A stretch of 64,000 nt of DNA, taken from Thalassotalea crassostreae. GTDB lineage: Bacteria; Pseudomonadota; Gammaproteobacteria; Enterobacterales; Alteromonadaceae. A program made the position numbers and the translations under genes. Under the pieces are notes generated by a model. That model was not told where the DNA came from. It did no database searches and worked only from the letters and a program-made list of their open reading frames with translations. The stretch covers positions 186,001 through 250,000 of the forward strand of contig NZ_CP017689.1 of the NCBI RefSeq assembly GCF_001831495.1, read 5' to 3'. Positions 1 to 8,951 of the stretch are shown here, piece after piece. Each line of letters starts with the position of its first letter. The stretch's first letter is position 1.

Positions 1-1
1 T

Positions 2-145
2 GGTGGTGGTTGTAATGGTTGTAGCCAAATTGACTTAACGGTAAAAGACGGTGTTGAAAAACAACTAGTTCAGTTAATGGGTGATGAAATCAAAGGCGTT
101 AAAGATGCTACTGAGCATGAACGCGGCGAACACTCATACTACTAA
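2..145 (+). CDS. nfuA: Fe-S biogenesis protein NfuA, C-terminal end (5' truncated)
   Basis: The window opens inside this gene; the last 47 codons are visible, ending at TAA 143-145. The visible part has the CNGC (CxxC) motif of the NifU-like C-terminal domain within [14 protein letters not shown], and the NfuA-type tail ending GEHSYY. NfuA dimers hold a 4Fe-4S cluster through this CxxC motif and pass it to apo-proteins under iron or oxidative stress. The N-terminal A-type-carrier-like domain lies outside the window. The motif and tail make the identification firm despite the truncation. Confidence 0.9.
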   Translation, partial: GGGCNGCSQIDLTVKDGVEKQLVQLMGDEIKGVKDATEHERGEHSYY

Positions 146-190
146 TTATTATCACACCTATATTAGTCCATTATTAATGAATAAAAAAAG

Positions 191-221
191 CCGGATCAAG
201 TTACTTGATTCGGTTTTTCTT
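191..221. terminator. Bidirectional terminator between nfuA and the MFS gene
   Basis: A 10-bp stem (191-200 with 204-213, one G-T pair) has a T-run on the plus strand (213-224) and A-rich sequence before it, giving a T-run on the minus strand (183-189). It sits between convergent genes and overlaps the last codons of the MFS gene. Confidence 0.8.
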
Positions 222-1454
222 TTTGTATTTGAAAAAGTAAATACTCACCAAAAACATAATAGCGATAAACGGCATACTGATATAAATTAGACTATTCCAA
301 CCGTATCTAAACAACAGCCAACCCGACATCAATGATGCAAATGCTTGGGTAAAAAATACTAGGAAATCGTTAAGTGCCTGTATTTTAAATCGTTCTTCGT
401 GTCGATAACTTTGCGGTAATAGCACAGTACCGGTAAGAAATAGAAAGTTCCAAGCAATGCCAAGTAATACTAAAGCCCACCAGTAATGCATTAGTTGCTG
501 ACCAAGCAGGGCGATAACTGCGGTAATCGCAAAGGTAATGATACCAACTAGCAATATCTTCTCTAAACCAAAACGCAGTACCAAAAAGCCAGTAACCAAT
601 GAAGGTAAAAACATTGCTGCGATATGAGATTGAATCACCCATTTAGTATCATCAAGGGTATGGCCATTCATTTCATGCATGCTCAATGGTGTCGCTGTCA
701 TCAAAAAGCTCATTAAACCATAGCCAATTGCACCACTTAAAATAGCAATGATAAATATCGGCTGACGCATAATTTCAGTTAACGGTCTTGTCGGAGTTTG
801 TGTATCAGGCTGTTGTTCAATTTCCGGACTTTCAAATAGTTGAAAAATGATCAAGCCTAGAGCTGCCAGACAAGAAAACGCGAGAAATGAACCGGCGTAA
901 CCAAAAGGCGAGTCTATCCAGTCTTTGGCAATAACGGCAATTTCTGGACCAATAAATGCGGCAAAAATACCGGAAATCATTAAGGTTGATACGACTTTTG
1001 CGGTACTGTCGCTATCAACACTTTCAATGCCTGCAAAGCGCATTTGTTGGGCGAAAGCGACACTAGCACCAAGACATAAACTTGCGACGAGCAATAAATT
1101 AAAGTTGCCTATTCGTGCTGCTTGCATGGCAATTAAGCCGCCAATAATTGCCAGAATAAAGCCGAACATTGTTGCTTTTTTACGACCTAATCGTTGCGCT
1201 AACTTTGCCGCAACGAAGGTGCTGCAAGCAACGCCGGTGATCATAAAAGTAAGTGGCAGTGTGGCTAAATCCTCACTCGGTGCAATATGTTTCGCCAATA
1301 AGCCGGCGATCAGAGTGATAATAGGGGAAATAGCCAATAACAATGGGTAGGTAACAAACAGTACCCAGATATTGCGCGGGAAACGATAAACTTTACTGAT
1401 TATCACTGCTGCACCTAACATTAAGGCGACGACAATAACGAGGTTCAACAGCAC
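201..1454 (-). CDS. MFS transporter of unknown substrate
   Basis: The protein has 417 residues, almost entirely hydrophobic, with about twelve predicted membrane segments split by a hydrophilic loop near residues 210-235. This is the two-bundle layout of the major facilitator superfamily. A degenerate motif A (AKLAQRLGRKK, about residues 83-93) follows the second or third helix. The start is GTG at 1454 with AGGA seven bases upstream; no better start is seen. The C-terminus is strongly basic (KYKKKNRIK) and probably cytoplasmic. It stands alone, convergent with nfuA. No substrate-specific motif is recognised, so drug, sugar or metabolite export all remain possible. Confidence 0.75.
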   Translation of the reverse strand: MLLNLVIVVALMLGAAVIISKVYRFPRNIWVLFVTYPLLLAISPIITLIAGLLAKHIAPSEDLATLPLTFMITGVACSTFVAAKLAQRLGRKKATMFGFILAIIGGLIAMQAARIGNFNLLLVASLCLGASVAFAQQMRFAGIESVDSDSTAKVVSTLMISGIFAAFIGPEIAVIAKDWIDSPFGYAGSFLAFSCLAALGLIIFQLFESPEIEQQPDTQTPTRPLTEIMRQPIFIIAILSGAIGYGLMSFLMTATPLSMHEMNGHTLDDTKWVIQSHIAAMFLPSLVTGFLVLRFGLEKILLVGIITFAITAVIALLGQQLMHYWWALVLLGIAWNFLFLTGTVLLPQSYRHEERFKIQALNDFLVFFTQAFASLMSGWLLFRYGWNSLIYISMPFIAIMFLVSIYFFKYKKKNRIK

Positions 1455-1534
1455 AGTAATTCCTATAAATTATTTAAATAAAGTGAAACATTTAGGCCTA
1501 CTATAGGAAATTTAAACCTAGATAGCGATATTAT

Positions 1535-2887
1535 TTATTGGTCGACAACATCACTGTGTAGATTATTGGCGTTCTTGTAATAATGTAAAGCGAGTGTAAC
1601 GCCGCGAGAAATCATAAATAAACAAAATGCCGCCCATAAGCCATGATTGCCGAATGATTGAAATAAAAACCATGCCGGAAAGAATACAAAAAATGTCGAT
1701 ACAATCATGCTGTTGCGCATTACATCGGCCTTGGTTAAGCCAATATAAATGCCATCAAATAAGTAGCACCAGCAACTCAATACCGGTAAGGCAACTATCC
1801 AAGGTAAAAATTGTAAGGCGTAATTATTAACGCTTTCGATGTCGGATAATAAATGGATAATGGCATTGCCTAATAACAAGAAAAACAATGAATACAGAAC
1901 AGCAAATAGCAGATTGTATTTGAGCGCGGTGCTAACGGCTAATTGCATTGCTTTATTATCGTTTGCACCTTTTGCTCGGCCAACTCGAGCTTCTGCGCCA
2001 TAGGCAATGCCGTCAAGCCCAAAGGAAATAAGTAGTAGGAAATTTAGTAATATGGCATTCGCTGCCACTACGGTATCGCCCATGCGAGCACCCATAAAGG
2101 TGATGAACACAAAACAAATTTCTAAGCATAAAGTGCGAATGACGATATCGCGGTTTAATTTTAAATAAGGAACAAACGCGGTTTTTTCAAATACCTTTTG
2201 TTTTATCTGAAGCAGAGTATCGATAACTGAGTTTGTTGTTAATCCAAGCGTTTTAAAAATAAATAAACTACCGATGATAAAACCACTATATTCGGCAATT
2301 AATGTGGCGCTTGCCACGCCGACGATTTGCCAGTCAAACACCAGAACAAACAATAAATCGAGTACCAGATTGACTAAATTGGTAATGATCAGTAACCACA
2401 TCGCATATTTGGCTTTGTGCATTCCTAATAACCAACCTAATATCACTAGGTTGGCAAGCGCTGCCGGTAGCCCCCAAACGCGAATCTCACTGTATTGCCG
2501 TGCGTAAAATTGAACTTGCTCACTACCACCGGATAACCATAGCGCGCCTTTGATGTATGGGACTTGAATGGCTATTGCTATTGCACCGATGATTAAAGCG
2601 ACAATGATGCCACGGCTTAAAACCAGTATGCCTTGCTGAGTATCGCCGCTGCCATAGGCTTGCGCCGATAACCCTGACGTCGACATACGAAGGAAACCAC
2701 AAAACCAAGAGATAAAAGTAATTATCATCGAGCCTACCGCTGTTGCGCCCAAAAAATATGACTCTGGTAGATGGCCAACGACGCCGGTATCGACAAGACC
2801 TAACAATGGCACGGTAATATTTGAGAGGATCATTGGAATCGCAAGCGCAAATAATGCTTTGCGTTCAGTGATTTGTTTTGCTTGCAA
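1535..2887 (-). CDS. dinF: MATE family efflux transporter, DinF type
   Basis: The 450-residue protein resembles E. coli DinF in length and sequence. The N-terminal block PMILSNITVPLLGLVDTGVVGHL and the following LRMSTSGLSAQAYG are close to DinF; twelve membrane helices are expected. MATE proteins export cationic compounds in exchange for Na+ or H+. Family alignment places the start about 10 residues before the first helix, which needs a TTG codon at 2887; an AGG lies about ten bases upstream. In E. coli dinF follows lexA, but no lexA is present and I see no convincing SOS box in the 75-bp divergent gap with the deacetylase gene. Substrate is not predictable. Confidence 0.85.
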   Translation of the reverse strand: MQAKQITERKALFALAIPMILSNITVPLLGLVDTGVVGHLPESYFLGATAVGSMIITFISWFCGFLRMSTSGLSAQAYGSGDTQQGILVLSRGIIVALIIGAIAIAIQVPYIKGALWLSGGSEQVQFYARQYSEIRVWGLPAALANLVILGWLLGMHKAKYAMWLLIITNLVNLVLDLLFVLVFDWQIVGVASATLIAEYSGFIIGSLFIFKTLGLTTNSVIDTLLQIKQKVFEKTAFVPYLKLNRDIVIRTLCLEICFVFITFMGARMGDTVVAANAILLNFLLLISFGLDGIAYGAEARVGRAKGANDNKAMQLAVSTALKYNLLFAVLYSLFFLLLGNAIIHLLSDIESVNNYALQFLPWIVALPVLSCWCYLFDGIYIGLTKADVMRNSMIVSTFFVFFPAWFLFQSFGNHGLWAAFCLFMISRGVTLALHYYKNANNLHSDVVDQ

Positions 2888-2961
2888 TGAAAAAAACCTG
2901 TCGCGATAAGTTATCCATAGGCTATCATAAAACGTAACTAAATTAATCTTTGTGAGTATTT

Positions 2962-4026
2962 ATGAGATCTTCGTTTTACCTATTTTGCTTTAGTACTTGT
3001 ATGTTATTTTTTTCTAATGTCAGTCAGGCAACGGTGGTACTGGTTTATCACCACGTCAGTGAGTCGACGCCAAAAAGCACTTCAATTTCTCCAAAACAAT
3101 TTGAAAAGCACCTACAATACATAAAAGATAATGGTTTTACCGTTATTCCTCTAAACGAAATGATTGACAGCTTAAAGGCGAAAAAGCCATTAGCGGATAA
3201 AACCATTGTTATCACTTTTGACGATGGCTATAGCGATATCCTTTATAACGGCCACCCGTTGCTAAAGAAATATGGCTTTCCATACACCATGTTTATTAAT
3301 CCTGACTCTGTTCCTAATAAACCCGGCATCTACCTCGACTGGCAGCAGATAAAGCAAATGTCAGATGAAGGAGTGTTAATTGCAAACCATGGTTTGAAGC
3401 ATGATTCACTAATAAAAGTGCCAGCAGGCACTAATGCTGACGATTGGCTTGAACAAAAGCTGACTGAGTTGCAACAATCGGAAGAAATTATTGAACAGCA
3501 AACAGGACAAAGCTGGAAATATTTTGCCCTTCCTTATGGTGAATATACGCCAATTGCTCAACAGAAATTAGCCGATCTTGGTTACGCTGTTGTTACTCAA
3601 CAATCAGGCCCTGTTGGTGATTCCACAGATCTTACGGCGATTCCTCGTTTTCCGGCATCTATGCCTTATGACCAACTTGCACCGTTAAAAGATAAATTAA
3701 ACTCGGTAGCTTTTGAGTTATCGCAACAAACGCAACGCTCTTCAACCGTCGTTGATGCCAATAATCCAATCGACACCAATGTTGAGCTTAAAGTAGATGA
3801 CTTTTATCCAACAATGCTTGCTTGTTTTGTCGCCGGAAAAGGACAGGCAGAGGTGAAATGGCACAAAGATAACAATGGCTTTACCATGAATTTTGACACC
3901 ACTTTCGCTGCCGGTAGACAGCGAGTAAATTGTACTGCACCGAGCATTTCAAAACCTGGCCGATATTATTGGTATTCAAAGCCTTGGTTTGTGCCGAATA
4001 AAGATGGCTCTTGGTATAAGGATTAA
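2962..4026 (+). CDS. Secreted polysaccharide deacetylase family protein
   Basis: The 354-residue protein has a signal peptide (residues 1-23, cut near SQA) followed by a NodB-homology domain. Visible catalytic motifs are TFDDGY (D87, D88), the metal-binding H143-x3-H147 pair in NHGLKH, and a PYG motif near residue 200. Family enzymes remove N- or O-acetyl groups from surface polysaccharides, chitin or peptidoglycan with a divalent metal. The C-terminal ~85 residues form a separate, unrecognised beta-rich region with two cysteines that could form a disulfide. The GST-like gene starts 5 bp downstream and is probably co-transcribed. The substrate is unknown; chitin-like or biofilm polysaccharides are plausible. 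Confidence 0.85.
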   Translation: MRSSFYLFCFSTCMLFFSNVSQATVVLVYHHVSESTPKSTSISPKQFEKHLQYIKDNGFTVIPLNEMIDSLKAKKPLADKTIVITFDDGYSDILYNGHPLLKKYGFPYTMFINPDSVPNKPGIYLDWQQIKQMSDEGVLIANHGLKHDSLIKVPAGTNADDWLEQKLTELQQSEEIIEQQTGQSWKYFALPYGEYTPIAQQKLADLGYAVVTQQSGPVGDSTDLTAIPRFPASMPYDQLAPLKDKLNSVAFELSQQTQRSSTVVDANNPIDTNVELKVDDFYPTMLACFVAGKGQAEVKWHKDNNGFTMNFDTTFAAGRQRVNCTAPSISKPGRYYWYSKPWFVPNKDGSWYKD

Positions 4027-4030
4027 ACAA

Positions 4031-4714
4031 ATGAGAAATATTATTTTATATGGCGCAGAGCCGTCACCATACGTTCGTAAAGTTAGATTAGCGTTGGCGT
4101 TTAAAGGGATAGAATATACTCAAATACCCGTATTCCCATTTAGCCCAGAAAAACCTGCAGAGTTCACTGAAAATTCGCCGACAGGTAAGGTACCGTTAAT
4201 GTTTATTGACGGCAACTACATTACTGATTCTGACGTCATCATCGATTTTATTGAGCGTGAATTTCCACAATCTGCGTTATTACCTAATGATAATTTGTTA
4301 GCTGCGCGAGCTAATTGGTTTAATACTTATGCCAGTACCGTAATGATCCCTGCTATTGGTGGTCATCTATTTGCTGAGGTGTTTTTGGCACAAGCCTTTT
4401 TTAATCGTGCTCGCTTACAAGAAGATATTGATTTGGCTATAAACCAAGAAATTCCAGATATCTTCAGCTATCTAGAAAAAGAATTAGCGGATGATTATTT
4501 GGTCGGCGATACAATGACTTTGGCGGATTTGTCGGTAGGCGGAATTTTTGTGTTGATGCGTCATTGTAAATTTAATTGTGATCAACATAAATGGCCAAAA
4601 GTGAGTGCATACATAGACCGTGTCCATGGTAGCGAACTCTTTCAAAGTATCATTAATGAGGAAGTTGAGATCCTTACTCAATACGGCGTTGATTATGCTA
4701 ACGTATCAGTTTAA
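4031..4714 (+). CDS. Glutathione S-transferase family protein
   Basis: The 227-residue protein has an N-terminal thioredoxin-fold domain (ILYGAEPSPYVRKVRLAL, then the cis-proline region GKVPLMF and the DSDVI gamma-Glu contact near residues 60-70) and an all-helical C-terminal domain with TLADLSVGG. The start is ATG 4031, with AAGGA at 4018-4022 spaced 8 bases; a longer in-frame TTG start would overlap the deacetylase gene and add residues unlike the family. The active-site position holds Ser/Pro rather than Cys, suggesting conjugating or peroxidase-like activity rather than glutaredoxin-like. It resembles SspA in fold, but its context is not sspA-sspB. Physiological substrate unknown. Confidence 0.8.
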   Translation: MRNIILYGAEPSPYVRKVRLALAFKGIEYTQIPVFPFSPEKPAEFTENSPTGKVPLMFIDGNYITDSDVIIDFIEREFPQSALLPNDNLLAARANWFNTYASTVMIPAIGGHLFAEVFLAQAFFNRARLQEDIDLAINQEIPDIFSYLEKELADDYLVGDTMTLADLSVGGIFVLMRHCKFNCDQHKWPKVSAYIDRVHGSELFQSIINEEVEILTQYGVDYANVSV

Positions 4715-4751
4715 CAATTTGATATCGTAAAAATTGTGTAAAAATATAGAT

Positions 4752-4778
4752 ACAAAAAAGCCGCTATTTAAAGCGGCT
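4752..4778 (-). terminator. Terminator of the YebC-family gene
   Basis: A 7-bp GC-rich stem (4759-4765 with 4772-4778) has a 6-nt loop. Read on the minus strand it is followed by a T6 run (complement of 4753-4758). It lies between the convergent GST and YebC-family genes. Confidence 0.8.
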
Positions 4779-4819
4779 CTTATAGTAATTAAATTGTAGT
4801 CGATTTAATCTTTTAAAAA

Positions 4820-5548
4820 TTAATCACGAACAACTTCAGCGTTGTGATAGATGTTTTGTACATCATCGCTATCTTCAAGCATATCCATAAACTTATCGAA
4901 CATTTTCAGGTCGTCTTCACCACTGATTTCTTTGTAATCTTGTGGGTTCCAAGTGATTTCATCAACTTCCAAAGTAACATCTGGGTATTCGTCTGTTAAT
5001 GCTGTCTTAGTTGCGAAATATTCAGTATGAGGCGCTGTCACTGTGATGATGCCGTCTTCACACTCAACGTCAGTAACGTCGACGTCAGCCATCATTAATG
5101 CTTCAAGCACAGCTTCTTCGTCGTCACCTTTGAAACAAAATATTGCCACATGATCAAACATAAATGCTGCCGAACCTGGACCACCAATTTTTGAATCGGT
5201 TTTGGTAAATGCTTGACGAACGTCTTTTATCGTACGGTTTGGATTATCTGTTAAGCAGTCAACAATTACCATAAAGCCACCTGGACCAAAGCCTTCATAA
5301 CGTGCTGGTTCATAGTTTTCACCACCTGCGCCACTAGCCTTGTCGATAGCATTTTGAATAACGTGTGTTGGTACTTGATCTTTTTTCGCTTTTTCGATTA
5401 AACGGCGAAGCGCTAAGTTACCATCTGGGTCTAGGCCGCCATTTTTTGCGACAACGTAAATTTCTTTACCGTATTTAGAATAAACCTTGGTTTTAGCACC
5501 AGCGGTTTTTGCCATTGACTCTTTACGGTTTTGATATGCTCTGCCCAT
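4820..5548 (-). CDS. YebC/PmpR/TACO1 family protein, YeeN-like branch
   Basis: The 242-residue protein begins [19 protein letters not shown] and contains [16 protein letters not shown] and the [14 protein letters not shown] block typical of the YeeN-like branch rather than the YebC branch (MAGHSKWANIKH). Family members bind DNA as transcriptional regulators or, like human TACO1 and bacterial YebC, help ribosomes through proline-rich stretches. The C-terminal acidic region ([28 protein letters not shown]) is the family signature. It is a single-gene unit with its own terminator, upstream of the oxidase-assembly operon in the same orientation. Which of the two family roles applies cannot be told from sequence. 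Confidence 0.88.
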   Translation of the reverse strand: MGRAYQNRKESMAKTAGAKTKVYSKYGKEIYVVAKNGGLDPDGNLALRRLIEKAKKDQVPTHVIQNAIDKASGAGGENYEPARYEGFGPGGFMVIVDCLTDNPNRTIKDVRQAFTKTDSKIGGPGSAAFMFDHVAIFCFKGDDEEAVLEALMMADVDVTDVECEDGIITVTAPHTEYFATKTALTDEYPDVTLEVDEITWNPQDYKEISGEDDLKMFDKFMDMLEDSDDVQNIYHNAEVVRD

Positions 5549-5748
5549 CTTAATCTGCTCTTTTGAATCTGTAATTGTTGTGATTTTATCAATAATCGCG
5601 CAATCATTGCTAGTTGCTTTTGTATTGCGGTTAAATTATTGATGAAAATCTTCAGTTGTAAGGATACATAGGGCCTTAAATACAAGTTTTCAAGGCTATA
5701 GCCATCGATTAATTTAAAAACTCTAATGATTATGTTGGCTTTAGCTAA

Positions 5749-6384
5749 TTAGTTTAGTTTTGCATGGATAATTTTAAAGTCGGCTAACAGCGTTTTTGAG
5801 TCGATACTTGGTATCTGCGTGGGGTCTTGTTGAATAGGTTTGAAAATCGCCTGTATTTGCCCCTTAGGATTTGTCATCACTAAAGATGCACTATGATTAA
5901 CCATATAATAATCTTGAGTCGTATCATCGGTGATGGCATACATTAATCCTAAATTTCGAGCAAACGGAAACAGCTTGTCATGACCGCCGCGCAAGGCAAC
6001 GAACTCCTCGTTGAAGTAACGAATATAGCCATTTAATTTTTCTACCGTGTCGCGATTAGGATCGGCGCTAACAAAAGCGATTTGCATATTGTCGTTGGTG
6101 AGCGTTTTTAACTCAGGATAAATATAGTTAATTTCTTGCAAGGTTACCGGGCAAATATCGGGGCAGGAAGTATAGCCAAAGAAGAATATCGTCCATTTGC
6201 CAATTAATTGCTCATTGCCAAACGCTTGGTTGTTATGATCGGTTAACTCAAAATTAGTCAACGTACGAGGCGTGGAATACAGCAAAGCATGTTCAGGTTG
6301 CTGATTACTGATTTGTGTTTGATAAACAAGGGCGCCAATGGCTGCTGCTACGACAGCCAAAATGATAATAAGAATTTTGTTCAT
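5749..6384 (-). CDS. SCO1/SenC family copper chaperone for cytochrome oxidase
   Basis: The 211-residue protein has an N-terminal membrane anchor (residues 4-20) and a periplasmic thioredoxin-like domain. The copper ligands of the family are visible: C74 and C78 in TSCPDIC, and H164 in MVNHSASL. SCO proteins deliver copper to, or reduce the cysteines of, the CuA site of oxidase subunit II. It is the last gene of the minus-strand assembly series SURF1, CxxxC protein, ctaA, cyoE, SCO, separated from cyoE by 72 bp. All key residues are intact. Confidence 0.92.
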   Translation of the reverse strand: MNKILIIILAVVAAAIGALVYQTQISNQQPEHALLYSTPRTLTNFELTDHNNQAFGNEQLIGKWTIFFFGYTSCPDICPVTLQEINYIYPELKTLTNDNMQIAFVSADPNRDTVEKLNGYIRYFNEEFVALRGGHDKLFPFARNLGLMYAITDDTTQDYYMVNHSASLVMTNPKGQIQAIFKPIQQDPTQIPSIDSKTLLADFKIIHAKLN

Positions 6385-6456
6385 GGTGCTAAATTTGACC
6401 CTTTGTTTTGTTCATACTTGTTAATCGTTGTTTTGCATTTGTTTAAATTGATAGTA

Positions 6457-7380
6457 CTAAGCGATCGCTGGAATGATGTAGTGATCGGCTAATAATACAA
6501 TGAATAACACCATTAAATGTACGATCGAAAATCGAAATGTTTTCATTGCTGTATCACTTTCAGGATTGAACTTTAACTTCCATGCATAAGCAAAGAAGGC
6601 TAAGTTAAGCACACAAGCACCAATCAAATATATCCAGCCACTCATACCAACTAAATATGGAATTAAACCAACCACGAATTGCAATATGGTATACAGTAAA
6701 ATTTGTGTTTTAGTAAAATTGATACCGTGGGTAACAGGCAGCATAGGCACATTGACTTTGGCATAATCGTCGCGGCGATGAATTGCTAACGCCCAAAAAT
6801 GTGGCGGTGTCCAAACAAACACTAATAACACAAGAAGTAACGCATGCGGGTGCACTTCATTAGTCATTGCTGTCCATCCCAAAAGCGGCGGAATGGCACC
6901 AGCTAAACCGCCAATGGTAATGTTTTGCGGTGTCGCACGTTTTAAGTACATGGTATAAACCACAGAATAGCCGACTAAACCAGATAAGGTTAACCATGCC
7001 GTTAATGGGTTAATCATCACATATAACATGGTAAAACCAATGATTGACAACGCCGCAGCGAAAGTGATTGCATTCTTATTTGAGATGCGACCGTTAGGGA
7101 GCGGGCGGTTATGGGTACGTGCCATAATGGCATCAATACGTTGGTCGACAATATGGTTTATGGCAGCGGCCGCAGATGACAAAAGACCGATACCTAACAT
7201 AGATGGCAGTAATACTTGCCATGGTATAGCACCCGGAACCGATAAGCTCATGCCAACCAATGCAGTAAGAACTAATAAGGCAACTACTCTAGGTTTGGTG
7301 ATCTCGTAATATTCACGCCATGATACTTTGCTGTTATCAATTTGCTCTAGAGATATTGATTGTTCGTTTGATTCGCTCAT
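6457..7380 (-). CDS. cyoE: Protoheme IX farnesyltransferase (heme O synthase)
   Basis: The 307-residue UbiA-family membrane protein has the two Asp-rich motifs of prenyltransferases: N75-x3-D79-x3-D83 in NHIVDQRID followed by RTHNRPLP, and the second motif HRRDDYAKVNVPML near residues 201-214. It transfers farnesyl to heme B to give heme O. The next gene upstream, ctaA, converts heme O to heme A for the aa3 oxidase. It starts 21 bp after the ctaA stop. Eight or nine membrane helices are expected. Called ctaB in aa3-oxidase literature. Confidence 0.95.
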   Translation of the reverse strand: MSESNEQSISLEQIDNSKVSWREYYEITKPRVVALLVLTALVGMSLSVPGAIPWQVLLPSMLGIGLLSSAAAAINHIVDQRIDAIMARTHNRPLPNGRISNKNAITFAAALSIIGFTMLYVMINPLTAWLTLSGLVGYSVVYTMYLKRATPQNITIGGLAGAIPPLLGWTAMTNEVHPHALLLVLLVFVWTPPHFWALAIHRRDDYAKVNVPMLPVTHGINFTKTQILLYTILQFVVGLIPYLVGMSGWIYLIGACVLNLAFFAYAWKLKFNPESDTAMKTFRFSIVHLMVLFIVLLADHYIIPAIA

Positions 7381-7401
7381 AAAGGTTCCTAAATTAGTTT
7401 C

Positions 7402-8394
7402 CTAAATTTTTCGCTTAAGACTGTACGCTAAGGTAATAAGGCTAAGCATCAATAACGCCGCCACAACGTTATGGCTTACCGCAACAGCTAAAGGTAATGT
7501 AAAGACAATATTGCTGATCCCTAGCCCTACTTGCACAGTTAAAATGGTGATAATCATAGACGCATTGTTTTTAAAGAAACTTGATTGTGCATTTCTCATT
7601 ACGCTAATTGCTAACCACAATAAAAATACCGTTGTGATAATCGCGCCAAAACGATGGGCCACATGAATAGTAATACGTTCAGCTTGGTTCAAAATGCCAA
7701 ATTCATAACTCTTATGCTCAGGCGGTATTGGATCGAATGAGTTGCTAAACGTGAGCTGCTCAGCCCAATCCCCTTGGCAAATAGGTAATTCAACACAAGA
7801 AAGTGCAGCATAGTTACTTGAAGTCCAGCCACCTAAAGCAATCTGTACTGTTAATATTAAAATGCCAATAATTGCCCAGTTTCGATATTTTTTTAGGCTA
7901 TAGTCGCCGCCTGGTATTCGATAAGGCGTCATCCGCAAATACATCAGATACAGTAAACACAAAGTCACAAAGCCACCAAGCAAATGCCCCATTACCACAA
8001 TAGGCATTAGACCCATTGTCACCGTCCACATGCCAAGGGCAGCTTGAAATATAACTGTTATTAATAAAAATAAAGGCAGATATAAAGGCGTGCCTTGATC
8101 TCTATTTTTAAATGCCAGTAGGAAAATTGCGGCAATAAATAATCCTAATGTGCCAGCAAAATAGCGATGGATCATTTCGTTCCATGCCTTTTCCGGCTCT
8201 ACTGGTCGCTCAGGAAATGCAGACTCAGCTTGCTGAATTTTTTCAGTGGTATTTGGTACGTCAAGAAAGCCATAACAACCCGGCCAGTCCGGGCATCCTA
8301 AACCGGCATCGGTTAATCGTGTATAAGCGCCGAGGGTAATAACTACCAAGGCTAAGAGAATCGAAATAAAAACTAATTTTCGAGTGCTATGCAT
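7402..8394 (-). CDS. ctaA: Heme A synthase (COX15/CtaA family)
   Basis: The 330-residue, eight-helix membrane protein has the four family histidine positions in MIHRYFAGTLG, GHLLGGF, HVAHRFGA and AVSHNVVAA. The first helix ends in the motif GAYTRLTDAGLGCPDWPGC, typical of COX15/CtaA. It oxidises the C8 methyl of heme O to the formyl of heme A. It overlaps the upstream CxxxC gene by one base (TAATG junction), so the two are translationally coupled. It is adjacent to cyoE, its substrate supplier. Confidence 0.95.
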   Translation of the reverse strand: MHSTRKLVFISILLALVVITLGAYTRLTDAGLGCPDWPGCYGFLDVPNTTEKIQQAESAFPERPVEPEKAWNEMIHRYFAGTLGLFIAAIFLLAFKNRDQGTPLYLPLFLLITVIFQAALGMWTVTMGLMPIVVMGHLLGGFVTLCLLYLMYLRMTPYRIPGGDYSLKKYRNWAIIGILILTVQIALGGWTSSNYAALSCVELPICQGDWAEQLTFSNSFDPIPPEHKSYEFGILNQAERITIHVAHRFGAIITTVFLLWLAISVMRNAQSSFFKNNASMIITILTVQVGLGISNIVFTLPLAVAVSHNVVAALLMLSLITLAYSLKRKI

Positions 8395-8948
8395 TATCCA
8401 ATCCTCGAATATTTCAATAATTTTTTCATGTCACTAAGCATGCCTCTGCCAAACGCAGGAATTTCTTCTGCGTTTTGTGGTTGCTGGTAATTAAGCATGA
8501 TATTGCCAAGTGGATCTGAAACGTAAATTTGGCCAGGAGGTAATTGCTTCAATGCTTCAGCATTGGTGGTTTTAAATTGCCAATGATTGTTGTCTAAAGA
8601 TTGCAATTGTTCGGCATTAAAAGGTGAACGAGTTAAAGCAACCGGCGTCACTCTTGGTGTTTCTCGACCTAGAGCCAAGTAGGTGTTTTCAATACCTTTA
8701 AGAGCTTGTATACATTTGTCATCACAATTTTCCGGTACCGAGTAGATAACGAGCCATTGCTTATTTTCTGGTACGGCAATGCCAATGTTCGCAAGCGTTA
8801 GTTCACCTTCAACCAGTGTCCCTTGATTAGTGACACCTTCATTGAACCACTGATTAGTGAGAGCTAATTTAGCTAAAACCACAGGAATAATAAATACTGA
8901 TAATAACAGTATCAAACTGCGACGTGATTTTGTTTTCTCGTTGGTCAT
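8394..8948 (-). CDS. Membrane-anchored SCO-like CxxxC protein in the oxidase-assembly operon
   Basis: The 184-residue protein has a basic N-terminus, one membrane anchor (about 11-29) and a periplasmic domain with a C75-x3-C79 pair (ENCDDKC). The pair follows a beta-strand (WLVIYSVP) as in thioredoxin and SCO folds. A later segment, IYVSDPLGNIML, aligns with the SCO strand HSASLVMTNPKGQI but lacks its histidine copper ligand. The gene lies between SURF1 (3 bp gap) and ctaA (1-base overlap). From context I infer a redox or copper-handling accessory for oxidase maturation. Such genes are usually annotated as hypothetical in related bacteria; no characterised member is known to me. Confidence 0.7.
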   Translation of the reverse strand: MTNEKTKSRRSLILLLSVFIIPVVLAKLALTNQWFNEGVTNQGTLVEGELTLANIGIAVPENKQWLVIYSVPENCDDKCIQALKGIENTYLALGRETPRVTPVALTRSPFNAEQLQSLDNNHWQFKTTNAEALKQLPPGQIYVSDPLGNIMLNYQQPQNAEEIPAFGRGMLSDMKKLLKYSRIG

Positions 8949-8951
8949 AAC

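Noticed and set aside
925-1350. 141-codon plus-strand frame opposite the MFS gene
   Set aside because: It is a shadow of the transporter gene with no family resemblance; the MFS frame has membrane-helix periodicity and a ribosome site.
3989-4030. Longer TTG start for the GST-like gene
   Set aside because: It would overlap the deacetylase coding end and add residues unlike the family; ATG 4031 has a good ribosome site.
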